Of a DNA stretch of 64,000 bases, positions 24,162 to 32,860 are shown in pieces. Position 1 is the first letter of the stretch; the number at the start of each line of letters is the position of its first letter. Below the pieces are notes generated by a model that searched no databases, was not told where the DNA came from, and was given only the letters and a program-made list of their open reading frames with translations. A program made the translations under genes and the position numbers. This DNA comes from Epilithonimonas arachidiradicis (lineage in GTDB: Bacteria > Bacteroidota > Bacteroidia > Flavobacteriales > Weeksellaceae): the NCBI RefSeq assembly GCF_003610695.1, contig NZ_RAQH01000013.1:24780-88779 (forward strand). The letters run 5' to 3'.

Positions 24162-25466
24162 TTAATCTACTTTCTTATAAACGTAAGTATTTCTTTTGGT
24201 TGTCATAGTCATTTTCTTTTTCTCGGGTGAAAATAACAATTCTACTTTGTTTGTATCGTAAACAAATTTGTTCTTTTCCTTGGCTTCAATCAGAATTTCA
24301 GGAGAATCTCCTTGTTGAAGATATAATTTGTCATTAATAATATAAACATTCAAATCTTTTGAATCACTATTATATTGATACTTCCCAACAAATTGTTGTA
24401 ATTCGTGATTACTAAGTTTGATCCTTTTAAAATCCGGCACTTCATATTTATCATTATACAAATCATTAAGAACATACTCCAAGATATCGCCAATGTCATA
24501 TCTCACACCATTTTCTGTGATACAAATAGCAATTTTATCTTCAGGAATGTAAAGTGCATATGTTAGATAGCCAAAAATAGAACCTGTGTGTCCGTACATA
24601 TTTTTGCTTTCATAAGGATAACGAAACAATCCTTTCTGTAGATTTTTCATTTGAGTGAGAGATTTTTCAGAAACCAATTTTCCATCAAACAAAGCTTTAT
24701 AAAAAGTATTGATTTCCGAAGGCGTTGATATAATATTTCCGACAGAGGCAAAATTATGAATGCCCAAATGCCCATCTTTTTGCCAACCATTATAATATTT
24801 ATAGGATTTAGCCTCATTATTTTTATCATCAATCAAATTTCCTACGTCTGTATTTTTTAAATTTAGAGGTTCTGTAATATTTTCATTCAAAAGCTCAGCA
24901 TAAGTTTTACCATAAACCTTTTCCAAAATAAATCCTAAAAGAGCATAACCAGTATTAGAATAAGAAAACTTATAATCTGGCGGAAAGTCCGAAGGCAATT
25001 TATAAATCATTTCTAATAGAGTATCCTTAGGATATTTTTTGTACATAATTTCATCAAAAATCTTAGATTGGTAGTAATTTCTAATTCCACTTGTATGGTT
25101 TAGTAAATTAGAAATTTGTATAATATCTGCATTTTTGACTCTCGGAAAAAACTTAGAAAGCTTGTCAGTTTGTTTTAATTTCCCTTCCTCAATCGCTTTG
25201 AAAATCAAAACTGCAGTGAAGGTTTTGGTTACAGAACCAATTCTATATTTGGTATTATCATCCGGAACGGTTTCGTTTTCCAAATCAGCAAATCCAACAT
25301 TTTTTTCATAGATATCTTTTCCGTCTTTTTGGACCTTAATTCGGAACATCGCTTTATCATAAGTTCCAAATGCGTCATAGACACTATCAAGTTTACTTTT
25401 GTTATGGATTGTCTGAGCAAAAATCTGCTGACAAAATAAGAGAAATAGTAGGTAATAGTTTTTCAT
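24162..25466 (-). CDS. Exported serine hydrolase (beta-lactamase class C/PBP4*-like)
   Basis: The 434-residue protein has a signal peptide (ending FAQ), then a class C beta-lactamase/transpeptidase-like domain with the Ser-x-x-Lys in GSVTKTFTAVLIF near residue 75 and YSNTGYALLG for the Tyr-x-Asn motif. A later HTGSIFGYLTYAL fits the third motif. The last ~90 residues form a separate DUF3471-like strand region. It probably acts on peptides or peptidoglycan rather than on beta-lactams. Confidence 0.92.
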   Translation of the reverse strand: MKNYYLLFLLFCQQIFAQTIHNKSKLDSVYDAFGTYDKAMFRIKVQKDGKDIYEKNVGFADLENETVPDDNTKYRIGSVTKTFTAVLIFKAIEEGKLKQTDKLSKFFPRVKNADIIQISNLLNHTSGIRNYYQSKIFDEIMYKKYPKDTLLEMIYKLPSDFPPDYKFSYSNTGYALLGFILEKVYGKTYAELLNENITEPLNLKNTDVGNLIDDKNNEAKSYKYYNGWQKDGHLGIHNFASVGNIISTPSEINTFYKALFDGKLVSEKSLTQMKNLQKGLFRYPYESKNMYGHTGSIFGYLTYALYIPEDKIAICITENGVRYDIGDILEYVLNDLYNDKYEVPDFKRIKLSNHELQQFVGKYQYNSDSKDLNVYIINDKLYLQQGDSPEILIEAKEKNKFVYDTNKVELLFSPEKKKMTMTTKRNTYVYKKVD

Positions 25467-25472
25467 CTTTTA

Positions 25473-25480
25473 CAAATATA
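25473..25480 (-). promoter_or_regulatory. -7 box of the serine hydrolase gene, leaderless arrangement
   Basis: On the minus strand TATATTTG is followed by six bases and then the ATG at 25466. A TTG lies 15 bases before the box, slightly closer than usual. The transcript should start about three bases before or at the ATG. Confidence 0.55.
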
Positions 25481-25557
25481 AATAAATCTGAGAATCAAGG
25501 TAAAATCCTTTTTTAATTCCTCCCGAAAAGTGTATTTTTAGGCAAAATTTTTCAGTG

Positions 25558-27045
25558 ATGATTTACGGAATCGACCAATTTAAATATCAGGATGTTTTAG
25601 AGATTTTAAAAAATCCTTCCAAAGCCAAGCTCAATAAAAAGTCAAAAGATCAGATCATAAAATCGCAACAGAATGTTCAGAAAATTGTAGCGTCTGACAG
25701 AACGGTTTATGGCATCAATACAGGATTTGGACCGCTTTGCGATGTTAAAATTTCAGAAGAAGAAACGGCTCAGCTTCAACATAATTTGATTATTTCACAC
25801 GCTGTTGGCGTCGGAAAACCGATTGACAAGAATATCTCCAAAATAATGATGATTTCCAAAATCCACGCTTTGTCGAAAGGATTTTCGGGTGTTTCGTTAG
25901 ATGTTATCGAGCGATTGATTCTGATGTTGGAATTGGATATTATTCCGGTTGTTCCGGAGCAAGGTTCTGTTGGAGCTTCAGGAGATTTGGCACCGTTGGC
26001 ACATTTGGTTTTGCCGCTTTTAGGATTAGGTCAGGTTTGGGAAAATAATAAAACTGTTGAGACGGCTAAAGTTTTGAAGAAACATAAACTTCAACCTCTA
26101 AAACTTGGTCCGAAAGAAGGTTTGGGATTGATTAATGGAACGCAATTTATATTAGCGCACGCAATTACAGGTCTAGCAAAATTTGAATATCTTTTGGATT
26201 TAGCAGATTTAACAGCAGCTATGAGTCTTGAAGCTTATCGTGGCTCATCAAGTCCGTTCAAGAAAGAATTGCATGAGATTCGTCCATTTGACGGAAGTCA
26301 AAAAGTAGCGGAAAGAATGCGAAATTTCCTTAAAGATTCAGACAATCTCAAGTCTCACGAATTCTGTGACAGAGTCCAGGATCCTTATTCTATGCGTTGT
26401 GTTCCACAGGTTCACGGTGCGAGTAGAAATGCTTTCGAACATCTGAAGCAAATGGCCGAAACGGAACTGAATTCCGTGACCGACAATCCTATTGTTTTAA
26501 GCGCAGAGGAATCTATTTCCGGCGGTAATTTCCACGGACAATTGATGGCTTTGCCTTTGGACTACGCTTCGTTAGCAGCCGCAGAATTAGGAAACATTTC
26601 CGACAGAAGAAGCTATCTTTTGCTCGAAGGAAAATATGGCTTACCGAAATTGTTAGTAGAAAGCTCTGGTCTTAATTCTGGCTTTATGATTCCACAATAT
26701 ACGAGTGCTGCTTTGGTTACAGAGAACAAAACGCTTTGCTTCCCAGCTTCTGCAGATTCTATACCGACAAGTTTAGGTCAGGAAGACCACGTTTCTATGG
26801 GAAGTATTTCCGGTCGCAAATTCAATCAGGTTTTAGGAAATTTGGAAAATATTCTAGCGATTGAGTTAATGTTCGCAGCCCAAGGTTTGGAATTCCGAAG
26901 ACCAGCAAAATGTTCCAAAATTGTTGAGAAAAATTATGACATCATTCGCTCTGTTGTTCCAAAATTAGAAGACGACCGATTGATTGGTGAAGATATTTTG
27001 AAGATTGCGGAGCTGATTAGAGAAAAGAAATTTGTGGTGAATTAA
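25558..27045 (+). CDS. hutH: Histidine ammonia-lyase
   Basis: The enzyme deaminates histidine to urocanate. From the ATG at 25558 it has 495 residues; the MIO-forming Ala-Ser-Gly lies at about 140-142 in GASGDLAPLAHL. NLIISHAVGVG shows the Ser-His pair typical of histidine selectivity, and AAQGLEFRRP has the Glu found in HAL, whereas PAL/TAL carry different residues at these sites. Other hut genes are absent here, so it is an orphan copy in this window. Confidence 0.92.
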   Translation: MIYGIDQFKYQDVLEILKNPSKAKLNKKSKDQIIKSQQNVQKIVASDRTVYGINTGFGPLCDVKISEEETAQLQHNLIISHAVGVGKPIDKNISKIMMISKIHALSKGFSGVSLDVIERLILMLELDIIPVVPEQGSVGASGDLAPLAHLVLPLLGLGQVWENNKTVETAKVLKKHKLQPLKLGPKEGLGLINGTQFILAHAITGLAKFEYLLDLADLTAAMSLEAYRGSSSPFKKELHEIRPFDGSQKVAERMRNFLKDSDNLKSHEFCDRVQDPYSMRCVPQVHGASRNAFEHLKQMAETELNSVTDNPIVLSAEESISGGNFHGQLMALPLDYASLAAAELGNISDRRSYLLLEGKYGLPKLLVESSGLNSGFMIPQYTSAALVTENKTLCFPASADSIPTSLGQEDHVSMGSISGRKFNQVLGNLENILAIELMFAAQGLEFRRPAKCSKIVEKNYDIIRSVVPKLEDDRLIGEDILKIAELIREKKFVVN

Positions 27046-27062
27046 ACCTCAGCAGACAAAGT

Positions 27063-27137
27063 CTTCGACTCCGTTCAGACTGACAATTTTAAAAATAAAT
27101 GTTAATAATAAAGATGTCGTGCTGAGCAAAGTCGAAG
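27063..27137. repeat. CTTCGACTCCG hairpin element
   Basis: Arm 1 (27063-27085, CTTCGACTCCGTTCAGACTG...) and arm 2 (27115-27137, ending AGTCGAAG) pair at 17 of 23 positions. It belongs to the type of short palindromic dispersed repeats found in flavobacteria. It lies just behind hutH and overlaps the false upstream extension of the GNAT frame. Confidence 0.65.
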
Positions 27138-27166
27138 CATTTTTACTTAATATAATAACATTGCTA

Positions 27167-27613
27167 ATGCAAACCCTCAGAACAACTTCCGAAAACCCAG
27201 ACTTTCAAAAATTAGTAAAACAATTGGATTCTTATCTTTCCGTTATGGACGGCGATGAACACGACTTCTATCATCAATACAACAAAATCGATATGTTGAA
27301 AAATTGTGTTGTTATTTATGATAATGATGAAGCCGTCGCTTGTGGCGCTATCAAAGAATTGGATTCAAAATCTATGGAAGTCAAAAGAATGTTCACGCTA
27401 CCTGAAAAGCGCGGAAAAGGTTTAGCTTCAGCTATTTTAAAGGAATTGGAAATTTGGTCTAAAGAATTAGGTTACAAAAAAACAGTTCTTGAAACAGGAA
27501 AAAGACAAATCGAAGCCGTTGCACTTTACAACAAATGTGGTTACAAAATCATTCCGAATTACGGTCAGTATATTGGTGTTGACAATAGTGTTTGTTTTGA
27601 GAAAGAACTATAA
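27167..27613 (+). CDS. GNAT family N-acetyltransferase
   Basis: From the ATG at 27167 the 148-residue protein has the GNAT fold with the acetyl-CoA site MFTLPEKRGKGLASAILKELEIWSKELG and a C-terminal AVALYNKCGYKIIPNYGQY. Substrate unknown. The frame extends upstream to 27119 through the dispersed hairpin; the ATG at 27167 is preferred. Confidence 0.9.
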   Translation: MQTLRTTSENPDFQKLVKQLDSYLSVMDGDEHDFYHQYNKIDMLKNCVVIYDNDEAVACGAIKELDSKSMEVKRMFTLPEKRGKGLASAILKELEIWSKELGYKKTVLETGKRQIEAVALYNKCGYKIIPNYGQYIGVDNSVCFEKEL

Positions 27614-27744
27614 ATTTTATCGCAAAGGCGCAAAATGAATCTTTTCTCATTCTGCTTTAAGTCGCCAAGAATTAATTTTCGTATTATGTTTTGCGACTTA
27701 AAAACATTACAACTGATTCAGTTTTTGTGCATTTGCGTTATCAA

Positions 27745-28920
27745 TCAATTTCCAAAAGTATAATCCAAAGGCAACATTTTTGAAATGTTTTGTTGAGAAA
27801 ATGTCTCTTCCAAAATCAACAAATCCGGTTCCGAACAAATACCTTCCGGAAAAATCTCAAATTCTGCGGCTTCGGGATGAATTAATGACGATTGCGAAAC
27901 AGCATTGGCCGATTTGATAAAGTCACCTTTCTTGATTTCGTAATAATATTTCTGATAATTGACCATCAGTAAATCGTCAAAATCAAGGAAAAGTCTGCCA
28001 TCTTTACGTTTCGTGAAATCAGATTCTTTGATTCTCGTCTTTAGAATTGCTAAGACAAATGGAGAATTTTTATGTTTTCGCTGTGAGATTTCTTCCAATT
28101 CCGGCGATAGATTTACATTCATCACTTTCTGAGTTCTCACAAAACTGAAATAATCTTCCAGTTTTTGTAATTCGGCTTCAGTTGGATATTTTGGATTTGG
28201 GATTCGTTTGGCGTGGTTGACGATAAAACCTTCCTTTTCTAATTCATTATTATAAAGACTTCTGAAAAAATGCATCAAACTACCTTGGTAAGCATTCATC
28301 CGGTTGAGAATCACATTTTTCTTATTGCTGGTTTCTTTGAAAAAAGAAGTTCCTAAATAACTATTGGTTTTGTTTTTAAAATCTGATTCAAAATTGATGA
28401 GATTATATTGAATGTTATAACCCAGATTTTTATTTTCAATAATCAAGGTCTGTGGCGCTTTGACTTTCAGAAATTGATTTTTCTTATCATAAGAAAACTT
28501 AAGTGTTCGTTGATTTTTAATGACGACACCTTCCCTGTCAAAACCAATAAATCTATCCAGAAAGTAATTGATAAAGTCTTTATAAGCCTGCTCTGTATAA
28601 GGAATAATAACAACTTCCTCAATCTCTTTAACAGGATTGATAATCACTTTTACAGACTTTCCGATAGCTTGATTAAGAGGAAAAATACTTGTCTCATAAT
28701 TATCTTTCTGGAAAATCAGATTGCCGCTTTTCTGTCCCTGGACATCCAGCTGAAAGCTTCCGTCGTTGGCAGAAACTGTTGAGATTTTGGTTCCGTCGAG
28801 ATAGACATTCACGTTAGTAATCAGATTTCCGTTTTCAGTTTGGATTTTCCCAGAGATAATCTGAGAAAAACAATAACAAACAAAACTAAAATAAAAGCAA
28901 AAAAGTAATATTCTTTTCAT
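27745..28920 (-). CDS. Carboxypeptidase regulatory-like (CarboxypepD_reg) surface protein
   Basis: The 391-residue protein has a signal peptide (residues ~1-19) followed by a CarboxypepD_reg-like beta-sandwich (ISGKIQTENGNLITNVNVYLDGTKISTVSANDGSFQLDVQG). The rest is a mixed domain with VVIIPYTEQAYKDFINYFLDRFIG, without recognised catalytic motifs. It may be an outer-membrane-associated protein; similar proteins are common in Chryseobacterium and have no known function. Confidence 0.75.
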   Translation of the reverse strand: MKRILLFCFYFSFVCYCFSQIISGKIQTENGNLITNVNVYLDGTKISTVSANDGSFQLDVQGQKSGNLIFQKDNYETSIFPLNQAIGKSVKVIINPVKEIEEVVIIPYTEQAYKDFINYFLDRFIGFDREGVVIKNQRTLKFSYDKKNQFLKVKAPQTLIIENKNLGYNIQYNLINFESDFKNKTNSYLGTSFFKETSNKKNVILNRMNAYQGSLMHFFRSLYNNELEKEGFIVNHAKRIPNPKYPTEAELQKLEDYFSFVRTQKVMNVNLSPELEEISQRKHKNSPFVLAILKTRIKESDFTKRKDGRLFLDFDDLLMVNYQKYYYEIKKGDFIKSANAVSQSSLIHPEAAEFEIFPEGICSEPDLLILEETFSQQNISKMLPLDYTFGN

Positions 28921-28959
28921 CCAAACAATATTACTAATTTTTTAGTTATAAAAAGGGGC

Positions 28960-29787
28960 TTATCCGATTTTAATTGATGTCATACTCAAAGAGCCGCCAA
29001 TCAGCGAGTCATTGAATAATGATAATTCTTCTGATTTTTCTTTCAGTCCGAGATTATAAATCATTGGCAGAAAATGATCCGGTGTCGGAACAGCATATTG
29101 CAAAAACGAACCTTGTTTTTGATAATCAATCAATTTTTGAAAATCACCGTCCAAGAGCCAATTGTTGGTTTTTTCTCTGGCTTCTATCGCCCAATCCCAG
29201 CCTGCACCAACGGTATCAATGTTTTTCCAGTCAATCAATCGGAGATTATGAACAATGTTTCCGCTTCCAATAATCAGGATTCCTTTTTCGCGGAGTTTGG
29301 ATAGTTTTTTTGCCAAATCAAAATGATATTGAGGTGGTTTTGTATAATCGATACTCAACTGGATAACCGGAATATCCGCATCAGGATAAAGATGTCTGAG
29401 AACCGACCATGCACCGTGGTCCAATCCCCAATTATGGTCTTCTTCCACCAAAACCGGAGCGAGTAGTTCCGAAGTTTCTTTAGCCAATTCGGGACTTCCC
29501 TTTGCCGGGTATTGTACGTCGAACAGTTCTTTTGGGAAACCGTAAAAATCGTGAATCGTTTTCGGCATATCCATCGCCGTGACAAAAGTTCCGTTCGTAA
29601 ACCAATGCGCAGAAATACAAATGATTGCATTGGGTTTCGGGATTTCTTTGCTGATATTCCTGAATCCCTGAACAAAAACATTCTCTTCGATAGCGTTCAT
29701 CGGAGAACCGTGTCCTAAAAACAGAACCGGCATTTTTTCTGTGGTTCGGAAGTTATCAGATATTTTTGAAAGGTGGTTGAGGTTCAT
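28960..29787 (-). CDS. ygiD: 4,5-DOPA dioxygenase-like extradiol dioxygenase (LigB family)
   Basis: The 275-residue protein has the class III extradiol pattern: PVLFLGHGSPMNA (first His), CISAHWFTNG (second His), NWGLDHGAWSVLRHLYPDADIPVIQLS and GSGNIVHNLRLIDW. It resembles E. coli YgiD, which opens the ring of DOPA. The physiological substrate is unknown. It stands alone on the minus strand. Confidence 0.93.
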   Translation of the reverse strand: MNLNHLSKISDNFRTTEKMPVLFLGHGSPMNAIEENVFVQGFRNISKEIPKPNAIICISAHWFTNGTFVTAMDMPKTIHDFYGFPKELFDVQYPAKGSPELAKETSELLAPVLVEEDHNWGLDHGAWSVLRHLYPDADIPVIQLSIDYTKPPQYHFDLAKKLSKLREKGILIIGSGNIVHNLRLIDWKNIDTVGAGWDWAIEAREKTNNWLLDGDFQKLIDYQKQGSFLQYAVPTPDHFLPMIYNLGLKEKSEELSLFNDSLIGGSLSMTSIKIG

Positions 29788-29970
29788 ATTTTTTTGTAAA
29801 ATGTAAAATGTATTATTATAGAAAGTATTTTATTTTCTCGCGGATTTGGCTGATTGAGCTTTTCTTTTCACACTTAAGTTGATTGTTTTAAACCACAAAA
29901 GTCACATAAGGACAATTAAGTTTTTAAATCTCCGATTTTTTTTGGCAAATGTTGTTTTTATACTGAATCT

Positions 29971-30054
29971 GCAGCCCGGCCTGAGTGGAGCTCTTTTTCT
30001 TTTTTATCAAAAAAGAAAAAAGCGGGAACGGAGGACGGATTAAGCTGCCCAAAT
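29971..30054. repeat. Dispersed element, CCGCCTTCCACTCCCGC family, copy 2
   Basis: Inverted repeat of about 84 bases: GCAGCCCGGCCTGAGTGG and AGCTCTTTTTCTTTTTT on the left, AAAAAGAAAAAAGCGGG and GGATTAAGCTGCCC on the right. Its reverse complement aligns with 19344-19461. Confidence 0.7.
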
Positions 30055-30059
30055 AAAAA

Positions 30060-30091
30060 AAGTATAAACAAAGCGAACTCTGTTTATACTT
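30060..30091 (-). terminator. Terminator of the second YceI gene
   Basis: AAGTATAAACA and TGTTTATACTT pair around a ten-base loop with T residues on the minus strand. Confidence 0.8.
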
Positions 30092-30127
30092 TAAAAAAAC
30101 TCAAACTATAAATACTATTGTATTCTT

Positions 30128-30637
30128 TTATTGTTTTACAAACTGCAATTCGCCTGCAAGTTTTACTTCTTCGCTCACCATTACACCACCTGTTTCCAAA
30201 GCTGCGTTCCAGGTCAAACCGAAGTCGCTTCTTTTGATTTTTCCTTCGAAAGAGAAACCTGCTTTGGTGTTTCCCCAAGGATCAGAATTGATTCCGCCAA
30301 AATCCACGTCCAGGGTCACTGGTTTTGTAACGCCGTTAATAGTGAGGTTTCCTGTAACATCACCGTTAAGAGTTGAAGCTTCGAAAGTGATTTTCGGGTT
30401 AGCTTCTGCGTTGAAGAAATCTGCAGATTTCAGGTGATTGTCACGGTCTGTGTTGTTGGTGAAAATAGAGTCTGTATCAATAAAAGCTGAAACTTTTGCG
30501 TTCGCGAATGTATCGTCTTCTGCATCGATTTCTGCGTTGAAAGTCGTGAATTCTCCTTTTACGTTGGAAATCATCAAGTGTTTTACTTTGAAAGTGATCT
30601 CGCTATGTGTTGGGTCCAATAACCATTTAGTTGCCAT
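30128..30637 (-). CDS. YceI family protein, cytoplasmic form
   Basis: The 169-residue protein starts MATKWLLDPTHSEITFKVKHLMISNVKGEF, the classical YceI N-terminus, and has FINTDSIFTNNTDRDNHLKSADFF-type and SDFGLTWNAALETGGVMV blocks. There is no signal peptide, unlike the YceI gene at 7519-8070. Probable polyisoprenoid-binding barrel. Confidence 0.93.
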   Translation of the reverse strand: MATKWLLDPTHSEITFKVKHLMISNVKGEFTTFNAEIDAEDDTFANAKVSAFIDTDSIFTNNTDRDNHLKSADFFNAEANPKITFEASTLNGDVTGNLTINGVTKPVTLDVDFGGINSDPWGNTKAGFSFEGKIKRSDFGLTWNAALETGGVMVSEEVKLAGELQFVKQ

Positions 30638-30730
30638 AATTTTAATATTTTGTTGTTAATTATGATGCAAATTTAGGTCGGTAAGATTTCCCACACATTG
30701 ATGTAAGTTAAGAATTGAATAATGGGGCAG

Positions 30731-30868
30731 AATTTGGGCAGCCCGTCAGATTTTCCAGAGCTTTCCCGATGCAAATCTGCCGGCCGGGCTATCCGCTGCT
30801 ATCTTTTTGCCAAAGCTTTTGCCAGCGCAAAAAAGGATATCCGCTACTATCCCTGCTGCGGGCGACGG
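30731..30868. repeat. Dispersed element, GCCGGGCTATCCG family, copy 2
   Basis: The plus strand shows AATTTGGGCAGCCCG, CAGAGCTTTCCCGATGCAAA, GCCGGGCTATCCGCTGCTAT, GCAAAAAAGGAT and CTACTATCCCTG in the same order as the reverse complement of 1634-1770. It ends next to the stop codon of the DUF4130 gene. Confidence 0.75.
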
Positions 30869-30875
30869 CTCCGAA

Positions 30876-31634
30876 TCACCATTTCTCCGTCAAATATTTC
30901 CAGTATCGCTTCGGGACGTGCTGAATGTGAAGTTTTGTATTTTTTCTTTCTTTAATATTGGTTTTAGTGAAATAGCTTTGCCAGAGCGTTTGGTATTTTT
31001 TCTCTTCGTCGTGGAATTTCTCCTGGTATTGGTTTAAATCTAATTTTTCATCGGGATAAAAGAATTCGCAGTTTTCCAAATCGTAGAATAAACCATAATG
31101 TCTTCGTAGGTCATATATCATCCATTTTTGATCGGCATATCGGTCTTTAAAATGTTTCCGAATCAGAGGCAACACATTGAAATCAGGATCAATTTTTGCA
31201 AAGAAAACATCATCCTGCATTTTTTCAAACCTTACGAAAGCGGTCATTCTGTGCCTTTCTCTGCTTACGGATTTGCAGATTTTGGAGATTTTCAAAATAT
31301 CATCGTTGGCGAAGTTTTTCAGGACATTATCATTGGGAAATTTCACAGATTGTCTCACCACTGATAAAACCAGCTGTTCCAATTCATTATCTTCCGAAAG
31401 ATATACGCGCAGCAAATCATTGATTCCTGATTTACCGATACTCTTTTCCAGCTTATTCAGAACTCTTTCAGATTTTTCCTGTTGGGTAACAACCTCGTGG
31501 ACTTCTGCAAACATATTTTTCTGTTGGAAATTTTCTCTGTTCACGATTTCCACATCCTGATAACGATACTCGAAAACTTCAAATATCGCTGTGAAAAGCC
31601 CGTCGAAACTTCCGTCGTAGAGGAGGGTTGTCAT
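30876..31634 (-). CDS. DUF4130 (TIGR03915) putative DNA metabolism protein
   Basis: The 252-residue protein begins MTTLLYDGSFDGLFTAIFEVFEYR and ends HVPKRYWKYLTEKW, both typical of DUF4130. The MTAFVRFEKM and DRYADQKWMIYDLRRHYGLFYD blocks are the family core. Members are partners of a radical-SAM protein (TIGR03916) and are sometimes joined to a uracil-DNA glycosylase domain, hence the DNA-repair guess. The partner lies 1.2 kb upstream on the same strand, with three unrelated genes between. Confidence 0.9.
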   Translation of the reverse strand: MTTLLYDGSFDGLFTAIFEVFEYRYQDVEIVNRENFQQKNMFAEVHEVVTQQEKSERVLNKLEKSIGKSGINDLLRVYLSEDNELEQLVLSVVRQSVKFPNDNVLKNFANDDILKISKICKSVSRERHRMTAFVRFEKMQDDVFFAKIDPDFNVLPLIRKHFKDRYADQKWMIYDLRRHYGLFYDLENCEFFYPDEKLDLNQYQEKFHDEEKKYQTLWQSYFTKTNIKERKNTKLHIQHVPKRYWKYLTEKW

Positions 31635-31709
31635 TTTTGAGTAGGAGAGTTTTAGAATCTGTGAATTCTAAGCGTAATATTTGTCATTCCGGAGGAATCT
31701 AGATTTATT

Positions 31710-32138
31710 TTAAATTTTATAACAAACAAGTTTCAATTCATTTTCATCAAGTTCTAAATAAAACTCGCCGACTTCTTTTATTAATGTAAAAATTCTGTCT
31801 AAATCTTGATTTGTCTTCGAATCAATAACTTTAGGAAAAATGAGATATTCTATTTCTCGATATTCGAGCCAATCATTAAATGAATTATTTCCTTCAAAGC
31901 CTGTTTGCCAATAATCAAATTCAAAAATACTTTCACTATCTAGATACAATTCTCCATTCTTATTATTTTGAACTTTTTTGAAGAGAATCTTTTTAATTTC
32001 ATCAGCATTATCAACAATCTGTTTAATCAACTTAACCCATTTTGAATTAGACATCAATGGTTGTGAGAATTTCGAAATTGCGCTATCAATTTCTTTTATC
32101 TTTTGTTCGTCGTAACGTAAAGCTTTTTTTGTTCTCAT
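31710..32138 (-). CDS. Small acidic protein, possibly DUF6678 family
   Basis: The 142-residue protein is mostly helical, with SQPLMSNSKWVKLIKQIVD, a central FDYWQTGFEGNNSFNDWLEYREIEYLIFPKV and an acidic tail. The SNSKW and YREIEYLIFP parts recall DUF6678, a family of unknown function; this is a tentative match. It lies between the DUF4130 gene and the toxin gene and is a likely recent insertion. Confidence 0.55.
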   Translation of the reverse strand: MRTKKALRYDEQKIKEIDSAISKFSQPLMSNSKWVKLIKQIVDNADEIKKILFKKVQNNKNGELYLDSESIFEFDYWQTGFEGNNSFNDWLEYREIEYLIFPKVIDSKTNQDLDRIFTLIKEVGEFYLELDENELKLVCYKI

Positions 32139-32177
32139 ATTTAATATTGAGAGAAATTATTTTTGAAAAATTTGACT

Positions 32178-32474
32178 CTAAAAATACTTCGGAATATCTC
32201 GACTCCCGTGAAGAACTCTAACAATACGAATGTGATTATCCAGCATCCTATAGAAAATAATATGGTTGTCTTTTGGGAAACTATATAAACCTTGTTTTAT
32301 TTCGTTTCGTTTTTTTCCTAATTGTGGATTTACAATCAAATTTTGAAAAATCTCCTCAATCTCTAAAAGATATTTTTCCGCTTGGTCAAAACCAAATTCA
32401 TCCAAAGTATAATCAAAAATATCTTCCAAATCTTTATCAGCAATTTCTGATAAAATGTAGAACTCTTTAGACAT
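32178..32474 (-). CDS. RelE/ParE family toxin
   Basis: The 98-residue protein follows the ParE pattern: YILSEIADKDLEDIFDYTLDEFG, EIFQNLIVNPQLGKKRNEIKQGLYSFPKDNHIIFYR and a terminal IRIVRVLHGSRD. ParE toxins inhibit gyrase; RelE toxins cut mRNA. The gene overlaps its antitoxin by eight bases, as in typical modules. Confidence 0.93.
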   Translation of the reverse strand: MSKEFYILSEIADKDLEDIFDYTLDEFGFDQAEKYLLEIEEIFQNLIVNPQLGKKRNEIKQGLYSFPKDNHIIFYRMLDNHIRIVRVLHGSRDIPKYF

Positions 32475-32706
32475 TACTGTCGTTTGTTTGTTTTTTAGCT
32501 TTGATAATATCTTTTACAGAGCGAGAACTCGATTTATTATCCCAACCTTTTTCTATCTCAGTTTTCAAATCTTGAATCACACGATGACGATAAACTTCGT
32601 GAAGACGTAATGCATCACGTACCACCTCACTAGCGTTTTGAAAATCTCCAGATTCTATTTGATTTGAAATATATTCTTCCTGTTTTTTTGTGAAACTAAC
32701 ATTCAT
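32467..32706 (-). CDS. ParD-like antitoxin
   Basis: The 79-residue protein opens with a ribbon-helix-helix: MNVSFTKKQEEYISNQIESGDFQNASEVVRDALRLHE. The basic C-terminal tail should bind the toxin. The antitoxin-first order and eight-base overlap with the toxin gene are standard. A perfect TATATTTG box and CTAAATTTAG palindrome lie upstream. Confidence 0.93.
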   Translation of the reverse strand: MNVSFTKKQEEYISNQIESGDFQNASEVVRDALRLHEVYRHRVIQDLKTEIEKGWDNKSSSRSVKDIIKAKKQTNDSNV

Positions 32707-32739
32707 TGTGAATTCTTTTTTCGAAGTTACAAATTATGT

Positions 32740-32757
32740 CTAAATTTAGCAAATATA
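32740..32757 (-). promoter_or_regulatory. Promoter and candidate operator of the toxin-antitoxin module
   Basis: On the minus strand TATATTTG (32757-32750) is followed directly by the perfect palindrome CTAAATTTAG (32749-32740), which covers the predicted start of transcription, a good place for repression by the ParD dimer. Confidence 0.55.
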
Positions 32758-32860
32758 GATAAAATTAAATCGCTCTGGCTTAATTCAATGTCACAATTCT
32801 AATAATCAAAAGTAATATTAAAATACATTTGTCAAGTTAAAGCTCTCGAAGCCTTGCCAT

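Larger units (their letters stand above)
29788..30127. repeat. Repeat-filled gap between the dioxygenase and YceI genes
   Basis: No gene is seen. The stretch contains a single AACCACAAAAGTCACATAAG site (29891-29910), a dispersed element (29971-30054) and the YceI terminator (30060-30091). Confidence 0.75.

Noticed and set aside
25558..27045. Tyrosine ammonia-lyase of flexirubin synthesis
   Set aside because: Active-site residues (Ser-His pair and the later Glu) fit histidine ammonia-lyase, and no flexirubin genes are adjacent.
30715..31037. Several plus-strand reading frames with signal-like sequences
   Set aside because: They lie in a dispersed element and antisense to the DUF4130 gene.
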